From NCBI GenBank assembly GCA_008364785.1, contig VTTJ01000001.1, positions 496,001 through 560,000 on the forward strand: 64,000 nt of DNA, given 5' to 3'. A program made the translations under genes and the position numbers. The stretch comes from Bacillus sp. BGMRC 2118 (GTDB taxonomy: Bacteria; Bacillota; Bacilli; Bacillales; SA4). This document shows positions 36,670 to 46,225 of the stretch, piece by piece; the stretch's first letter is position 1; every line of letters begins with the position of its first letter. The notes beneath the pieces were generated by a model, which did no database searches, had not been told where the DNA came from, and saw nothing but the letters and a program-made list of their open reading frames with translations.

Positions 36670-38180
36670 TGTACATTCTCCTCTCTACTAAACATACTCT
36701 CAGCTATTAATATCGACTTCATGACACCACTTGCTTTATTTAATGTTTCCTTATATTCCAGTTCCGGTATCGAATCTGCCACAATTCCTGCCCCTGCTTG
36801 AACATACGCTTTTTGGTCTTTAATAACAGCTGTTCTTATTGCAATACACGAATCTATATTTCCATCAAAGCCGATATACGCAATGGTGCCTGCATACACA
36901 TTCCGTGCAACCGGCTCGAGTTCTTGAATAATCTGCATTGCCCTTACTTTAGGAGCACCAGATACCGTACCCGCCGGGAAAGAAGCCGATAACGCATCTA
37001 AACTTGTATACTGTTTACCTAGTCTTCCTGTTACCTTTGATACTAAATGCATGACGTGGGAAAAATAATGTAATTCCTTTTGGATTGGAACCTGCACTGA
37101 TCCATATTCAGCAACTCTACCAATATCATTTCTCGCGAGGTCAAGTAGCATATAATGTTCTGCTTCTTCCTTTTTATCATTCAATAACTCTTCTCCTAGT
37201 TGCCTGTCTTCAACTTTTGATTTACCTCTTCTTCTCGTACCTGCAATCGGATGGATCTCCAAATGGCCATCTTGAACTTGTATTAATCTCTCCGGTGAAC
37301 TACCTACAATTTCACATTCCCCCAGGTTGATATAAAACAAATAAGGAGAGGGATTCACGACCCTTAAAACACGATATACATCAAAACCACTTATCGAAAG
37401 AGGGAGCTCGAATCGCTGGGATAATACAGCCTGAAAAACATCCCCTGCCAGAATATACTCCTTAATGATGTTGACGTGCTGTAAGAATGCTTCCTTTTTG
37501 TAGCTGGATGTAATTTTAGAAAAATCAATACTTATGTCACTTGGGTTCGTTAAACTCTCAAACTGGTAGTTATAGCTGCATATTTTGTTATACTCTTCAT
37601 CGATTTTACTTATTGCGCTTCTATAATACTCTTTTTGTTGTTCAACTGTTTCTGTACCGTTTAATTGAACATAATGTATAAAGGTTAGTTCTTTCTTTGA
37701 ATGGGAAAACACTAGTATCGTCTCACAAAAATGCAAATAATGAGTTTTTAAATTTAGATCATTATGTTGATGCCTTGGTACCTTTTCAATTGAAGAAATC
37801 GCATCATAGCCAATATAGCCAACTGCCCCTCCCTTAAATGGCAATTCCAAATCCAGCTCCTTGATGTTCAATGTTTCCTTTACAAACGAAAGAGCTTCTT
37901 TAATTCCAGTTGCTACATGTAATGATTTGCTTTTATTATTTTTCACATGTAATTGTTGATTTTCTTCTTCAATTGTCATAAATGGAGATAATCCAATAAA
38001 TGAGTAGTTAGACCATTTTGACTGTTCGTCATTACTTTCTAATAAATAGACAGCTTCTTTCTTTAACACTTGAAATAATTGAATGGGAGTTAACATATCA
38101 ACAAAAAAGGTTTTAACTATGGGTATTGTATTGTACTGCAGGCAATCCGAAAGAAACCCTGCTTCATTATGCGTGGACAT
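36663..38180 (-). CDS. trpE: Anthranilate synthase component I
   Basis: Makes anthranilate from chorismate and ammonia, the tryptophan branch point. 505 aa: the feedback motif LLESN near the N-terminus, QRFELPLS, GSSPERLIQV, HPIAGTRRRG, DLARNDIGRV and ASFPAGTVSGAPKVRAMQII. The partner glutaminase (TrpG) is not in the cluster; in B. subtilis it is shared with folate synthesis (pabA), and I infer the same. Its ribosome site GGAGGAG is locked in a hairpin (38189-38209), and the leader carries a TRAP attenuator. Confidence 0.96.
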   Translation of the reverse strand: MSTHNEAGFLSDCLQYNTIPIVKTFFVDMLTPIQLFQVLKKEAVYLLESNDEQSKWSNYSFIGLSPFMTIEEENQQLHVKNNKSKSLHVATGIKEALSFVKETLNIKELDLELPFKGGAVGYIGYDAISSIEKVPRHQHNDLNLKTHYLHFCETILVFSHSKKELTFIHYVQLNGTETVEQQKEYYRSAISKIDEEYNKICSYNYQFESLTNPSDISIDFSKITSSYKKEAFLQHVNIIKEYILAGDVFQAVLSQRFELPLSISGFDVYRVLRVVNPSPYLFYINLGECEIVGSSPERLIQVQDGHLEIHPIAGTRRRGKSKVEDRQLGEELLNDKKEEAEHYMLLDLARNDIGRVAEYGSVQVPIQKELHYFSHVMHLVSKVTGRLGKQYTSLDALSASFPAGTVSGAPKVRAMQIIQELEPVARNVYAGTIAYIGFDGNIDSCIAIRTAVIKDQKAYVQAGAGIVADSIPELEYKETLNKASGVMKSILIAESMFSREENVQC

Positions 38181-38183
38181 ATA

Positions 38184-38215
38184 CTCTCCTCCTAACTTTT
38201 GGTTAGGAGAATGAG
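38184..38215 (-). promoter_or_regulatory. trpE ribosome-site-sequestering hairpin
   Basis: CTCCTAAC and GTTAGGAG (38189-38196/38202-38209) form a perfect 8-bp stem that includes the trpE Shine-Dalgarno GGAGGAG. The 5' arm region also holds CTCATTCTC (38207-38215), exactly complementary to GAGAATGAG in the TRAP site (38346-38354). Free leader could keep the ribosome site open through this long-range pairing, while TRAP binding would free the arm to close it. Confidence 0.75.
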
Positions 38216-38228
38216 GAGATTAGAGGGA

Positions 38229-38259
38229 GATGAAATGTAGACCAAATAACCATTTCATC
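38229..38259 (-). promoter_or_regulatory. Additional leader hairpin
   Basis: GATGAAATG and CATTTCATC pair perfectly (9 bp) around a 13-nt loop, between the attenuator and the trpE ribosome-site hairpin. No T-run, so structural rather than terminating. Confidence 0.6.
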
Positions 38260-38269
38260 TTGCTAAAAA

Positions 38270-38301
38270 TAGAAAACCCAAAGACACTTCCTGTCTTTGG
38301 G
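38270..38301 (-). terminator. trp operon attenuator terminator
   Basis: CCCAAAGACA-GGAAG-TGTCTTTGGG (10-bp stem) followed on the minus strand by TTTTC and TTTTT. It lies about 20 nt after the TRAP site, the expected position for TRAP-mediated termination. Confidence 0.9.
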
Positions 38302-38320
38302 TAGAATGTTTATACTTATA

Positions 38321-38410
38321 CCTCAGCTCTTCTCTACTATCTCAACTCATTCTCGTCTACCCTATTATGGACTCTTCTCTGAATTCTTCTCTACTGGCTC
38401 TAACTAACTC
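38321..38410 (-). promoter_or_regulatory. TRAP-binding site of the trp leader
   Basis: On the minus strand this 90-nt segment carries about eighteen GAG/UAG triplets (some overlapping). The 3' half has a regular series with mostly 2-3-nt spacers, as required by the 11-subunit TRAP ring. The matching protein gene mtrB is at 45972-46199. Confidence 0.92.
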
Positions 38411-38419
38411 TTTTTTTAA

Positions 38420-38449
38420 ATAGTATTACAATTCAACCTTATTTGTCAA
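38420..38449 (-). promoter_or_regulatory. trp operon promoter
   Basis: Minus strand: perfect TTGACA (38444-38449), 18-nt spacer, TACTAT (38420-38425). The -35 lies in the last codons of aroH and the -10 ends just after its stop. TRAP triplets begin about 10 nt downstream. Confidence 0.7.
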
Positions 38450-38806
38450 TTGTAAATCTGGCCTTAGTGAAATGGCATCATATTGATATATATGTTTCAC
38501 TTCATGTGGTGCTACATTTGTGTTTACAGTCATCATGATTCGAATACAATATGGTAACGAATCTGGAACTGGGATTTCTCGAACACACATGACAGGAACA
38601 AACGTAAATCCAACTAACCTTCTAACCGCCTTTGCAGGGAATACCGCATTAATATCATCCGTTACAGAGATTATCATGGAAGCAATGTCTGAAGGTTCCA
38701 CATTATTTGCTTGAACCATTTCCCTAATTAGTTCTTCCGTACGATCTAATATGTCAGCTTCTGCGTTATTCGTAACAGTTGTTGCTCCTCTTATTCCACG
38801 GATCAT
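38426..38806 (-). CDS. aroH: Chorismate mutase (AroH class)
   Basis: Monofunctional chorismate mutase of 126 aa, the trimeric B. subtilis type, converting chorismate to prephenate for Phe/Tyr. MIRGIRGATTVTNNAEADIL at the start (Arg7), then VTDDINAVFPAKAVR, VPVMCVREIPV (Arg90 region). It overlaps aroB by 4 nt; the trp promoter starts within its 3' end. Confidence 0.96.
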   Translation of the reverse strand: MIRGIRGATTVTNNAEADILDRTEELIREMVQANNVEPSDIASMIISVTDDINAVFPAKAVRRLVGFTFVPVMCVREIPVPDSLPYCIRIMMTVNTNVAPHEVKHIYQYDAISLRPDLQLTNKVEL

Positions 38807-39891
38807 GAATTTACCTCCTCACATTCATTTTTTAGTAAGGTAAGTAATAAATTTTCATCAACTTCTTCTATAACGAGTTCTCCAATTTCTCTCATTAAAA
38901 TCATTCGGACTTTACCACCTACTGCTTTTTTATCCTTTTTCATGCTTTCAAGGATGGAATGTGGTGACAAACCTTTCGGAAATGTAGGAAATCCAATATT
39001 AGTAGTCCATTTTTGCACATCTTCAATAGGTAAGCAAACATTCAATTGTTTCTCACTAACCTTCATCGCAAAGATCATACCAATTGCAACTGCATCGCCG
39101 TGACTAATTTTTCCATAACCAAGCACAGACTCTAACGCATGCCCAAGTGTATGACCAAAATTCAAAATCGCTCTTATTCCCATTTCACGTTCATCTTGTC
39201 TAACAATCTCAGCTTTTACACAAATTCCTTTTAACAAAGCTTCTTCTAAGATAGTACCGTGCAGGTTACTTAGTGTTGGAACTGAAGATTTTAACCAATT
39301 ATAAAAGTCTATGTCTGTTAGTAAAGAATGTTTAATAATTTCTGCAAAACCCGATCTTTTTTCTTCATCTGGTAATGTCTGAAGAAACGACGTATCATAC
39401 AGTACAGCATCTGGCTGATAAAAAGCACCAATCGTATTTTTCCCTAAAGGATGATTAATGGCAACCTTTCCGCCGACGGCACTGTCATGGGCCAATATAG
39501 TTGTTGGTATCTGTATGAACGGTATTCCTCTCATAAAGGTCGCCGCAACAAAACCTGCTAAGTCCCCGATCACTCCCCCACCTAGTGCAATAATTAATGA
39601 CTTGCGGTCAAGATTCTTTTCAAATGCATATGTTAAGCAATCGTAATATGTCTCAATTGATTTCGATGCTTCACCACTTTTTATGACTTTTGAAAAGACA
39701 GGAGCTATATCTTCAAAGATTTTTTCTACAGTTTGAAGATATAAATGAGAAATATGGTCATCTGTAATAATAAGTATAGATGTAGGTTTAACACTAATTG
39801 CACGTAATACAATGTCTTTTGTACCAAATAAATGCTCACCTATTAGTAAAGGATATTCCTTTGAATTTGTCTGTATTAACAATTCATTCAT
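38803..39891 (-). CDS. aroB: 3-dehydroquinate synthase
   Basis: NAD- and metal-dependent second step of the shikimate pathway. 362 aa: IALGGGVIGDLAGFVAATFMRGI, PTTILAHDSAVGGKVAIN, the metal histidines in RAILNFGHTLGHALE and GKISHGDAVAIGM. The start is ATG 39891, overlapping the aroC stop (TAATG), so translation is coupled. Confidence 0.96.
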   Translation of the reverse strand: MNELLIQTNSKEYPLLIGEHLFGTKDIVLRAISVKPTSILIITDDHISHLYLQTVEKIFEDIAPVFSKVIKSGEASKSIETYYDCLTYAFEKNLDRKSLIIALGGGVIGDLAGFVAATFMRGIPFIQIPTTILAHDSAVGGKVAINHPLGKNTIGAFYQPDAVLYDTSFLQTLPDEEKRSGFAEIIKHSLLTDIDFYNWLKSSVPTLSNLHGTILEEALLKGICVKAEIVRQDEREMGIRAILNFGHTLGHALESVLGYGKISHGDAVAIGMIFAMKVSEKQLNVCLPIEDVQKWTTNIGFPTFPKGLSPHSILESMKKDKKAVGGKVRMILMREIGELVIEEVDENLLLTLLKNECEEVNS

Positions 39892-41060
39892 TAAAAATCC
39901 CTCGCCCAATCCTTCATTTTTTGGACGTTTTCTTTAATGAGGTCTAAACGGTCTTGTCCAAACTGGTCTACAATTGCTGTAGCAACCTCCCATGCAACAA
40001 CACTTTCGGCAACAACACTTGCAGCTGGAACAGCACAACTATCGGAGCGTTCTACACTAGCTGCAAATGACTCCTTCGACTCTATATCTACACTCATTAA
40101 CGGTTTATATAAGGTAGGAATCGGCTTCATCACACCTCTTACAACAATTGGCATTCCCGTTGTCATTCCACCTTCAAATCCTCCCAGATTGTTGCTAGCA
40201 CGTGTGTAACCAGATGCCTCAGACCAAATGATTTCATCATGGACAAGGCTACCTGGCTGCTTTGCTGCCTTAAATCCAATACCGAATTCTACACCTTTAA
40301 ATGCGTTGATACTCATGACAGCTGACGCTATTTTTGCATCTAATTTTCTGTCATAGTGAACATAACTGCCGACACCGACAGGAACACCTTCAACAACTAC
40401 TTCCACAATACCACCAATTGAGTCACCATTTTTCTTCGCATCATCAATTGCCTGCATCATTTTCTCTTCTGCCTCAGTGTCAAAACATCTAACTGGTGAT
40501 TGTTCCGTTTTTTCCTGTAGTTGTTCAATTGATTCATACTGTGTAGATGTGGCTTCCACTCCTCCAATCTCTAGTACATGTCCTGCGACCTTGATTCCTA
40601 GTTCACGTAATATCTTTTTCGCTATTGCACCTGCTGCAACTCTAACTGTTGTTTCCCTTGCAGAAGAGCGTTCCAATACATTTCTCATATCGCGGTGGCC
40701 ATATTTAATCGCACCGTTTAAATCAGCGTGTCCTGGTCTTGGCCTTGACACCTTTCTCTTAACTTCAATTGATTCATCTTCATTTGGTTCTATTCCCATG
40801 ATTTTCGTCCAGTGCTTCCAATCATTATTCTCAACCACAAGAGCAATCGGTGAGCCAAGTGTCACACCATGGCGGACTCCACTAACAATTTGGACCTGGT
40901 CTTTTTCTATTTGCATTCTTCTTCCTCGACCATGACCTTTTTGTCTTCTCGCTAATTCCTCATTTATATCCTCTGCTGTTAAAGGAACACCGGCAGGAAC
41001 ACCTTCTATAATGGTAGTTAATTGTGGACCATGTGATTCACCTGCTGTTAAATATCTCAT
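39891..41060 (-). CDS. aroC: Chorismate synthase
   Basis: FMN-dependent last step to chorismate. 389 aa: the signature GESHGPQL at the N-terminus, [42 protein letters not shown], and a late [16 protein letters not shown] 41060 ([11 protein letters not shown]) fits the family start; a second ATG lies directly before. First gene of the aromatic supraoperon (aroF in B. subtilis naming). Confidence 0.95.
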   Translation of the reverse strand: MRYLTAGESHGPQLTTIIEGVPAGVPLTAEDINEELARRQKGHGRGRRMQIEKDQVQIVSGVRHGVTLGSPIALVVENNDWKHWTKIMGIEPNEDESIEVKRKVSRPRPGHADLNGAIKYGHRDMRNVLERSSARETTVRVAAGAIAKKILRELGIKVAGHVLEIGGVEATSTQYESIEQLQEKTEQSPVRCFDTEAEEKMMQAIDDAKKNGDSIGGIVEVVVEGVPVGVGSYVHYDRKLDAKIASAVMSINAFKGVEFGIGFKAAKQPGSLVHDEIIWSEASGYTRASNNLGGFEGGMTTGMPIVVRGVMKPIPTLYKPLMSVDIESKESFAASVERSDSCAVPAASVVAESVVAWEVATAIVDQFGQDRLDLIKENVQKMKDWARDF

Positions 41061-41284
41061 CATTCACATCCCCCTTTATCACTTTAAAGCTTTTATGTAA
41101 CAATATATCATAATTCATATTGAAGTGTAGATATTTTTTTCTATAGTTTCCCATATCATCAAGTATACACAACGTAGAGATAGAAAGAAATGAACGACTA
41201 TGCAAGAAAATTGTTCAGATTTAGTAGGCTTACAAAAGACTTGAGAGGAGTATATGTGCACGTAATTATTAGGTGAAATGAAAA

Positions 41285-41333
41285 ACACATAGGACAGGAT
41301 ATATGTCATGTACAACATACACCTGTCCTATGA
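41285..41333 (-). terminator. Long hairpin/terminator between aroC and cheR
   Basis: CATAGGACAGG (41322-41332 on minus) pairs with CCTGTCCTATG (41288-41298), with an inner TATGT/ACATA stem. Followed on the minus strand by GTGTTTTTC. Ends transcription downstream of the small ORF at 41389. The rest of 41064-41388 shows no gene. Confidence 0.7.
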
Positions 41334-41388
41334 ATTAGTTAGTAAACTCCGTATACTTCGGTGGATTAACTTCTTCTACGAACAACAT

Positions 41389-41598
41389 TCAATCAAACTG
41401 GTTGCTAACTGTTAATTTTTCCCATATAAATCCTTCGTGGTAGGAAGGACTCGGCTCAAATAGCCAAGCATTTTTGTCTGTATTTTTAAAACCTGTAAAG
41501 TCATAGAAAGTAGTAGTGCCCTTACCTTGGTTTAATAACCATTCTAATGTCCCTTTCTGTTTCGGTTTTAATATATAAAGAAAAAAATCCACAAACAA
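41389..41598 (-). pseudogene. Possible gene remnant between aroC and cheR
   Basis: An open frame of up to 69 codons that reads like the C-terminal part of a protein (KGTLEWLLNQGKGTTTF, then WLFEPSPSYHEGFIWEKL). The first codons are translated from the cheR terminator, and no ribosome site or plausible start lies downstream of that terminator, so it is unlikely to be a complete gene. I do not recognise the family. It is flanked by hairpins on both sides, which fits a decayed gene fragment. Confidence 0.35.
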
Positions 41599-41612
41599 AG
41601 TTTGTGGATTTA
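41580..41612 (-). terminator. Terminator of cheR
   Basis: AAATCCACAAA-CTTTG-TTTGTGGATTT followed on the minus strand by TTTTTTC, overlapping the cheR stop. Confidence 0.85.
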
Positions 41613-42383
41613 TTGCTTACGGTAGAAAAACGTATCTTCTGTTTCAAAGTTATAGCTAGATGGATTAAATATTTGTTCTGTACTTCCTACGAATAATATA
41701 CCACCGGGTCTTAACGCATCACTAAACTTTTTATACAAAGTATCTTTTGCTTCTTCAGTAAAATAGATCAGAACGTTACGGCAAACAATTAGATCATAAT
41801 TTTGTTCAAACGGATCTGCTAATAGGTTTTGCTTTTTAAAGGTAACCGTTTTCTTTATCGCATCATCTATTTTGTAAAAAATGCCGTCCTTAGTAAAATA
41901 CTTCTTTTTCATTTCTTCTGGAACTTCTTGCAGGGAGCGTTCTGGATACGTTCCAATTTTTGCACGAGCAATGGCATTTTCATCTAAGTCACTTGCATGA
42001 ATGGATATACTGGACAGGGGCATAAAATTCGATAGAAGCATAGCGATCGTGTATGGTTCCTCTCCAGTAGAACATGCTGCACTCCAAACCTTCAACTTCT
42101 TATTTTGATTTAATAGCTTTGGAATAATCTTGTCTTGAAGGACTTCCCACCGTTTACCATTACGATAAAATTCAGATACGTTAATGGTCATCCGGTCTAA
42201 AAACTCATCAAAGAGCTTTTGATTCGTTGTCATTTGCTGATAATATTCATCAAAATTTTTATATCCCTTTTTTTCATATAAGGAGGTTAATCGTCTTTTC
42301 ATTTGAGCTTCTTTATACAAAGATAAATCAATACCTGTTTTCTTTTTAATGTTTTGTATGAACTTTTCATAGTCTTGAGACAT
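41610..42383 (-). CDS. cheR: CheR chemoreceptor methyltransferase
   Basis: SAM-dependent methylation of glutamates on chemoreceptors during adaptation in chemotaxis. 257 aa: N-terminal helical domain ([28 protein letters not shown]), then the SAM-binding [31 protein letters not shown], and VCRNVLIYF. The start is ATG 42383 with GAGGT upstream; the longer frame to 42431 has no site. It sits apart from other che genes, between ndk and aroC, as in B. subtilis. Confidence 0.95.
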   Translation of the reverse strand: MSQDYEKFIQNIKKKTGIDLSLYKEAQMKRRLTSLYEKKGYKNFDEYYQQMTTNQKLFDEFLDRMTINVSEFYRNGKRWEVLQDKIIPKLLNQNKKLKVWSAACSTGEEPYTIAMLLSNFMPLSSISIHASDLDENAIARAKIGTYPERSLQEVPEEMKKKYFTKDGIFYKIDDAIKKTVTFKKQNLLADPFEQNYDLIVCRNVLIYFTEEAKDTLYKKFSDALRPGGILFVGSTEQIFNPSSYNFETEDTFFYRKQ

Positions 42384-42488
42384 GTACGTTACCTCATCTT
42401 CATTAGTAAGTTTATTAGCTTGAGTATACATGAAATTGAGACTAAATTATATAACAAGTATGTAAGCAATTTTTGGATAAAGATAAAG

Positions 42489-42520
42489 AAAAAAAACCAG
42501 TCGTTAAACTGGTTTTTTGA
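42489..42520. terminator. Bidirectional-looking terminator after ndk
   Basis: AAAACCAGT-CGTTA-AACTGGTTTT with A- and T-tracts on both sides, about 15 nt after the ndk stop; acts on the minus strand here. Confidence 0.8.
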
Positions 42521-42534
42521 TTCAAACATGATTA

Positions 42535-42981
42535 TTAGATTGTCCACTCGTTAATTAGCTTAGAATAATCAACTAGTTCTTCTTGGTTAAAGAATAAATT
42601 GATTTCACGCTCAGCACTTTCAGGTGAATCTGAACCGTGGATAATATTCTTCCCAACTGTTACTGCGAAGTCACCACGAATTGTTCCTGGTGCTGATTCC
42701 TTAGGGTTTGTTGCTCCCATCATAAGACGAGCTGTTGAGATTACATTCTCACCTTCCCAAACCATTGCAAAAACAGGTCCAGATGTAATAAAGCTAACTA
42801 ATTCGCCAAAAAATGGACGCTCTTTGTGTTCGCCATAATGAGTTTCAGCTAGTTCAGTAGGTATGTTCATTAACTTTGCACCTACAAGTTTAAATCCTTT
42901 TTTCTCAAAGCGTGAAACAATCTCACCAATAAGGTTACGTTGTACGCCATCAGGCTTAACCATTAGAAACGTTTTTTCCAT
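42535..42981 (-). CDS. ndk: Nucleoside diphosphate kinase
   Basis: Exchanges gamma-phosphates among nucleoside tri- and diphosphates through a phosphohistidine. 148 aa: [21 protein letters not shown] at the start and the active-site [16 protein letters not shown] near 112-127. The start is ATG 42981 with GGAG upstream; the earlier frame to 43077 lacks a site. Lies between hepT and cheR. Confidence 0.97.
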   Translation of the reverse strand: MEKTFLMVKPDGVQRNLIGEIVSRFEKKGFKLVGAKLMNIPTELAETHYGEHKERPFFGELVSFITSGPVFAMVWEGENVISTARLMMGATNPKESAPGTIRGDFAVTVGKNIIHGSDSPESAEREINLFFNQEELVDYSKLINEWTI

Positions 42982-43090
42982 TGTAATCTCCACTCCTGTT
43001 ACATTATGTATAAGCTTACAAATGTAAGCCCTCTCAAATAGTAACATTGTTTTATCTCTTTCGCAAATACATTTCAAACGTTATACAAAA

Positions 43091-43127
43091 TAAAAACCTC
43101 AACTAACCATTCACGTTAATTGAGGTA
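43091..43127 (-). terminator. Terminator of hepS-menG-hepT
   Basis: CCTCAA-T-TAAC...GTTA-G-TTGAGG followed on the minus strand by TTTTT, a few nt after the hepT stop. Confidence 0.75.
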
Positions 43128-43133
43128 TACCTA

Positions 43134-44096
43134 TTAATATTTACGTTTTCCAATAAACTTGGCAATATTTGTTAGCGCAAGTTTTGCTTTTCCTGTTGGA
43201 AATTCCTTCATAATAGATAGTGCCTTCTTTAAGTACCAATCACTATACTCGATGGACTGCTCAATACTGCCACTACCCTTGATTGCTTCTATAATTGGGA
43301 TGATCTCTTTCGGATCCATTCCTTCATTTACAGAAGTAATATGCTCTTTCAATTCAGGATTTCTAAGGGCTAATAAAACAGGTAGTGTAATGTTCCCTTG
43401 AATTAAATCACTTCCCGCTGGTTTCCCAAGTTGCTCTTCAGTTGCGACAAAATCCAAAATATCATCCGTAATCTGGAAAGCCATCCCAACATAATATCCG
43501 AACAAATAAAGTTTCTCATGAAAGTGTTTTGGGACATCTGACGCAATTGCACCTAACTGACAGCTTGCCGCAATTAGCAGCGCTGTCTTTCTTTTAATAC
43601 GTCTTAGATATGTTTTTATATGCTGATCAAAATTATATTTATCTCGTATCTGTTCAATTTCTCCAAGACTGACTTCCACAATTGTATGAGCAAGGATCTT
43701 ATGTGCTTCAGGTTTCTCAATATTCGTCATTAATTCAAGCGATCGAGCGAATATATAATCACCTGTGTACATTGCAATTTTGTTATCCCATTTTGCTTTA
43801 ATTGTTGGTTGTCCACGCCTTAAATCTGCGTCATCAATCACATCATCATGAACAAGAGAGGCCATATGAATTAGTTCTAATGCCACTGCGACATCTTTGA
43901 TCGTACCTAATTCATATTGTCCGAATTTCCCCGCCAGTAATACAAATACTGGACGAAGTCTTTTCCCACCTGCCTGTAACGTGTGTAATGAAGCTTCCTG
44001 CAGCAGAGAATGCTCTGATTTAATTGTAAGTTGAAGTTCATTTTCGATTTTCTCTAAATCCGAACTCAAAAATGAATACATCCGATTTAGCTTCAT
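43134..44096 (-). CDS. hepT: Heptaprenyl diphosphate synthase component II (catalytic)
   Basis: Prenyl transferase subunit making the C35 side chain of menaquinone-7. 320 aa, same as B. subtilis HepT. The aspartate-rich motifs are LVHDDVIDDADLRRG and FQITDDILDF; LLQAGGKRLRPVFVLLAGKF is the IPP-binding part. The start is ATG 44096 (MKLNRMYSFLSSDLE), aligned with the known N-terminus; the in-frame GTG 44105 overlaps the ribosome site. Works as a heterodimer with HepS. Confidence 0.95.
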   Translation of the reverse strand: MKLNRMYSFLSSDLEKIENELQLTIKSEHSLLQEASLHTLQAGGKRLRPVFVLLAGKFGQYELGTIKDVAVALELIHMASLVHDDVIDDADLRRGQPTIKAKWDNKIAMYTGDYIFARSLELMTNIEKPEAHKILAHTIVEVSLGEIEQIRDKYNFDQHIKTYLRRIKRKTALLIAASCQLGAIASDVPKHFHEKLYLFGYYVGMAFQITDDILDFVATEEQLGKPAGSDLIQGNITLPVLLALRNPELKEHITSVNEGMDPKEIIPIIEAIKGSGSIEQSIEYSDWYLKKALSIMKEFPTGKAKLALTNIAKFIGKRKY

Positions 44097-44137
44097 TTCC
44101 TTCACCTATGTTCACTTTTTTCACATCTATAAGTTTT

Positions 44138-44842
44138 TTATTGCTTGTATCCAATATGAGTTGCTGCTACACCGAATGTATGTGGTTTTATATCAACCTT
44201 TCGGAATCCGGCTTCCTTAAACATTTTCGCTAATTCCTTCATACCTGGAAAATCTTTTGCTGACTCTTGTAGCCATGAATACTCCTCGTAGCTCTTGGCA
44301 ATTAACTTACCAAATAGAGGCATGATGTGTCTAAAATAAAGATAATATCCTTGTTTAATGACCGGTAGCTCTGGTTGGGAAGTTTCAAGGCATACTGCTA
44401 TCCCACCTGGTTTTACTACGCGATGCATTTCACGTAATACCTGTAAGTAGTCAGGTACATTCCGAAGACCGAAACCAATTGTCACATAATCAAACGTATT
44501 ATCCTCAAACGGTAGGGCCATTGCATTTCCATGTATTAATTCCACTTGGTCTAATTTCAGGTGAGAAACCTTTTCTTTTCCTACACTCAGCATATTTTCA
44601 CTAAAATCCAAACCAATAACCTTTCCTTCTGTTCCTACAGCATTTGCCAGAGAAATGGTCCAATCAGCTGTTCCACAACAAACATCTAGTGCAGATGATC
44701 CTTTTTTAACATCCATAAGATCCATTGTCTTTTTCCGCCATGCTATATGGCGTTGGAAGCTAATGACTGAATTCATCACATCATATTTATCCGATATTTT
44801 TTCAAAGGTACGGTGTACTCTCTGCTCTTTTGATTCTGCCAT
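44138..44842 (-). CDS. menG: Demethylmenaquinone methyltransferase
   Basis: SAM-dependent C-methylation of demethylmenaquinone, last step of menaquinone synthesis. 234 aa in the UbiE/MenG family: [30 protein letters not shown] (SAM motif I), [18 protein letters not shown], and a C-terminal [12 protein letters not shown]. Lies between hepS and hepT (3-nt and 41-nt gaps). Confidence 0.97.
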   Translation of the reverse strand: MAESKEQRVHRTFEKISDKYDVMNSVISFQRHIAWRKKTMDLMDVKKGSSALDVCCGTADWTISLANAVGTEGKVIGLDFSENMLSVGKEKVSHLKLDQVELIHGNAMALPFEDNTFDYVTIGFGLRNVPDYLQVLREMHRVVKPGGIAVCLETSQPELPVIKQGYYLYFRHIMPLFGKLIAKSYEEYSWLQESAKDFPGMKELAKMFKEAGFRKVDIKPHTFGVAATHIGYKQ

Positions 44843-44845
44843 TGT

Positions 44846-45664
44846 TCACCCTTCTTCCACTATTACATGAACTTGGTTCACATGCTTTTTAATCATTGAA
44901 GTAATCTCTATTTGTAGTGGAGATTTAACTGTATGATTTGCTAGGAGTTTTGTGATTTTCTCGTTACATGCCGTGATAGCATCTTCTATTTTCATTAAAA
45001 TTGACTGTTCGATTTCTTGGCTAGAAACCGGAATACTGGATTGTGACTCATAAGCTTCTTTCAATAAATATGAATATATAGCAGAATATCCATTATCAGC
45101 CAGGGCTGATTGTTCTCTATACAATCGCTTTAATAGTAGTAATTCTGGTACAAGTTTCTCCCAAAATTGTAGTTTTTTTGACTCCGCAATACTCTTAAAT
45201 AACTGTCCTTCAATAATCTTAATGCTATCAAATAATGGTTCAGGATATGTCAAATCATGTCTATATACTCTAATTTTATGTTCATTAATCAGCTTAATAC
45301 TCTCAGCTAACAGCTTAATCATTTTTGTATCTTCAATATCTGCAAGAAGCTTATAATATAATCCGCTATAATAATCTCCAGCTAAAACTTTTAGCTGTTG
45401 TGCTTTTTGTCCTATCTCACTCTTGCTAGTGCCTACTGATACTTGTTCATGTGTATCCAGTGCAATTTGAACAAGCATTGTAGTGATGATGTATGTATGT
45501 AGTACGTTCTCTTCCATGTCGAGCTCCATACACATTGCAACGAGTAAATATAATTTATCCTCGTCCACATTTGGTGTGTGCAGGTACTCTTTTAAGTAGG
45601 AATGGTGAATACACTCATTTAGTTGTTTGAACATATTTGTCTTTATTCTATTGATGTCCTTCAC
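44846..45664 (-). CDS. hepS: Heptaprenyl diphosphate synthase component I
   Basis: Non-catalytic regulatory subunit of the HepS/HepT prenyl transferase; about 272 aa, all-helical, lacking the Asp-rich motifs. Conserved features are DEDKLYLLVAMCMELD, the LAGDYYSGLYYKLLA segment, and a helical C-terminus. I place the start at GTG 45664 (MKDINRIK) after AAGGGTGAT; ATG 45685 has no site. Starts the hepS-menG-hepT operon. Confidence 0.9.
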   Translation of the reverse strand: MKDINRIKTNMFKQLNECIHHSYLKEYLHTPNVDEDKLYLLVAMCMELDMEENVLHTYIITTMLVQIALDTHEQVSVGTSKSEIGQKAQQLKVLAGDYYSGLYYKLLADIEDTKMIKLLAESIKLINEHKIRVYRHDLTYPEPLFDSIKIIEGQLFKSIAESKKLQFWEKLVPELLLLKRLYREQSALADNGYSAIYSYLLKEAYESQSSIPVSSQEIEQSILMKIEDAITACNEKITKLLANHTVKSPLQIEITSMIKKHVNQVHVIVEEG

Positions 45665-45941
45665 ATGTATCACCCTTATCCCCATTTAAATCTGTAACTA
45701 ACTTATTGTTAGTATTGTAATATTTTATTCTTGTTATTAATTTTTTCGGCAACATTCATTATAACATAGTCAATAAAAAATGGTATTCCTTTAGCTTAGA
45801 AGAGTTACTAAAGATAATAAAAGTAAGCGTAAGTACCTTATATAGCCACAGGCAGAGCCTGAAGAGAGGTTTTTCTATTATTCAGCCATGATTTAAAATG
45901 TAATACCTAGTGTCCTTATCATTCTTAATAAACAAAAATAA

Positions 45942-45961
45942 AAGCAGGAAATCCTGCTTGT
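45942..45961 (-). terminator. Terminator of folE-mtrB
   Basis: AAGCAGG-ATTT-CCTGCTT followed on the minus strand by TTATTTTT, just after the mtrB stop. The 45665-45941 remainder shows no gene; it should hold the hepS promoter. Confidence 0.8.
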
Positions 45962-45971
45962 CATGTATAAT

Positions 45972-46199
45972 TTATTCAACTTCAGTGTCCATTTCCCCAT
46001 GAGCAGTTTGTATGACTGCTTTTCCTCTAATTTTAACAGCTGATGTATGCTCTGTAAATTGAGCAATCATTACCTCACCCTTATCTAATTTTTCAGAGTG
46101 ATGAAATCTCGTGTCGGATCCACGAGTTAAGCCTATAACATTTACGCCATTTTCTTTTGCCTTTATAACGAAGAAGTCATTGTTGGGTACATCTTTCAT
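45972..46199 (-). CDS. mtrB: trp RNA-binding attenuation protein TRAP (MtrB)
   Basis: A 75-aa subunit of the 11-mer ring that, with tryptophan, binds GAG/UAG repeats and causes trp operon attenuation. The RNA-contacting residues Glu36, Lys37, Lys56 and Arg58 are all at their B. subtilis positions, and [20 protein letters not shown] and [11 protein letters not shown] are near-identical. Follows folE by 26 nt. Its target is the leader at 38321-38410 in this window. Confidence 0.97.
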   Translation of the reverse strand: MKDVPNNDFFVIKAKENGVNVIGLTRGSDTRFHHSEKLDKGEVMIAQFTEHTSAVKIRGKAVIQTAHGEMDTEVE

Positions 46200-46225
46200 C
46201 TAAAAAGCCCCCTTATCTACTGCTA

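Noticed and set aside
40477..40935. A 152-codon open frame on the plus strand
   Set aside because: It lies entirely antisense to aroC, has no ribosome site, and its residues (Ser/Thr/Cys-rich) are typical of a shadow of a conserved gene.
41115..41318. A 67-codon minus-strand frame after aroC
   Set aside because: No ribosome site, and it starts inside a hairpin; hydrophobic N-terminus looks accidental.
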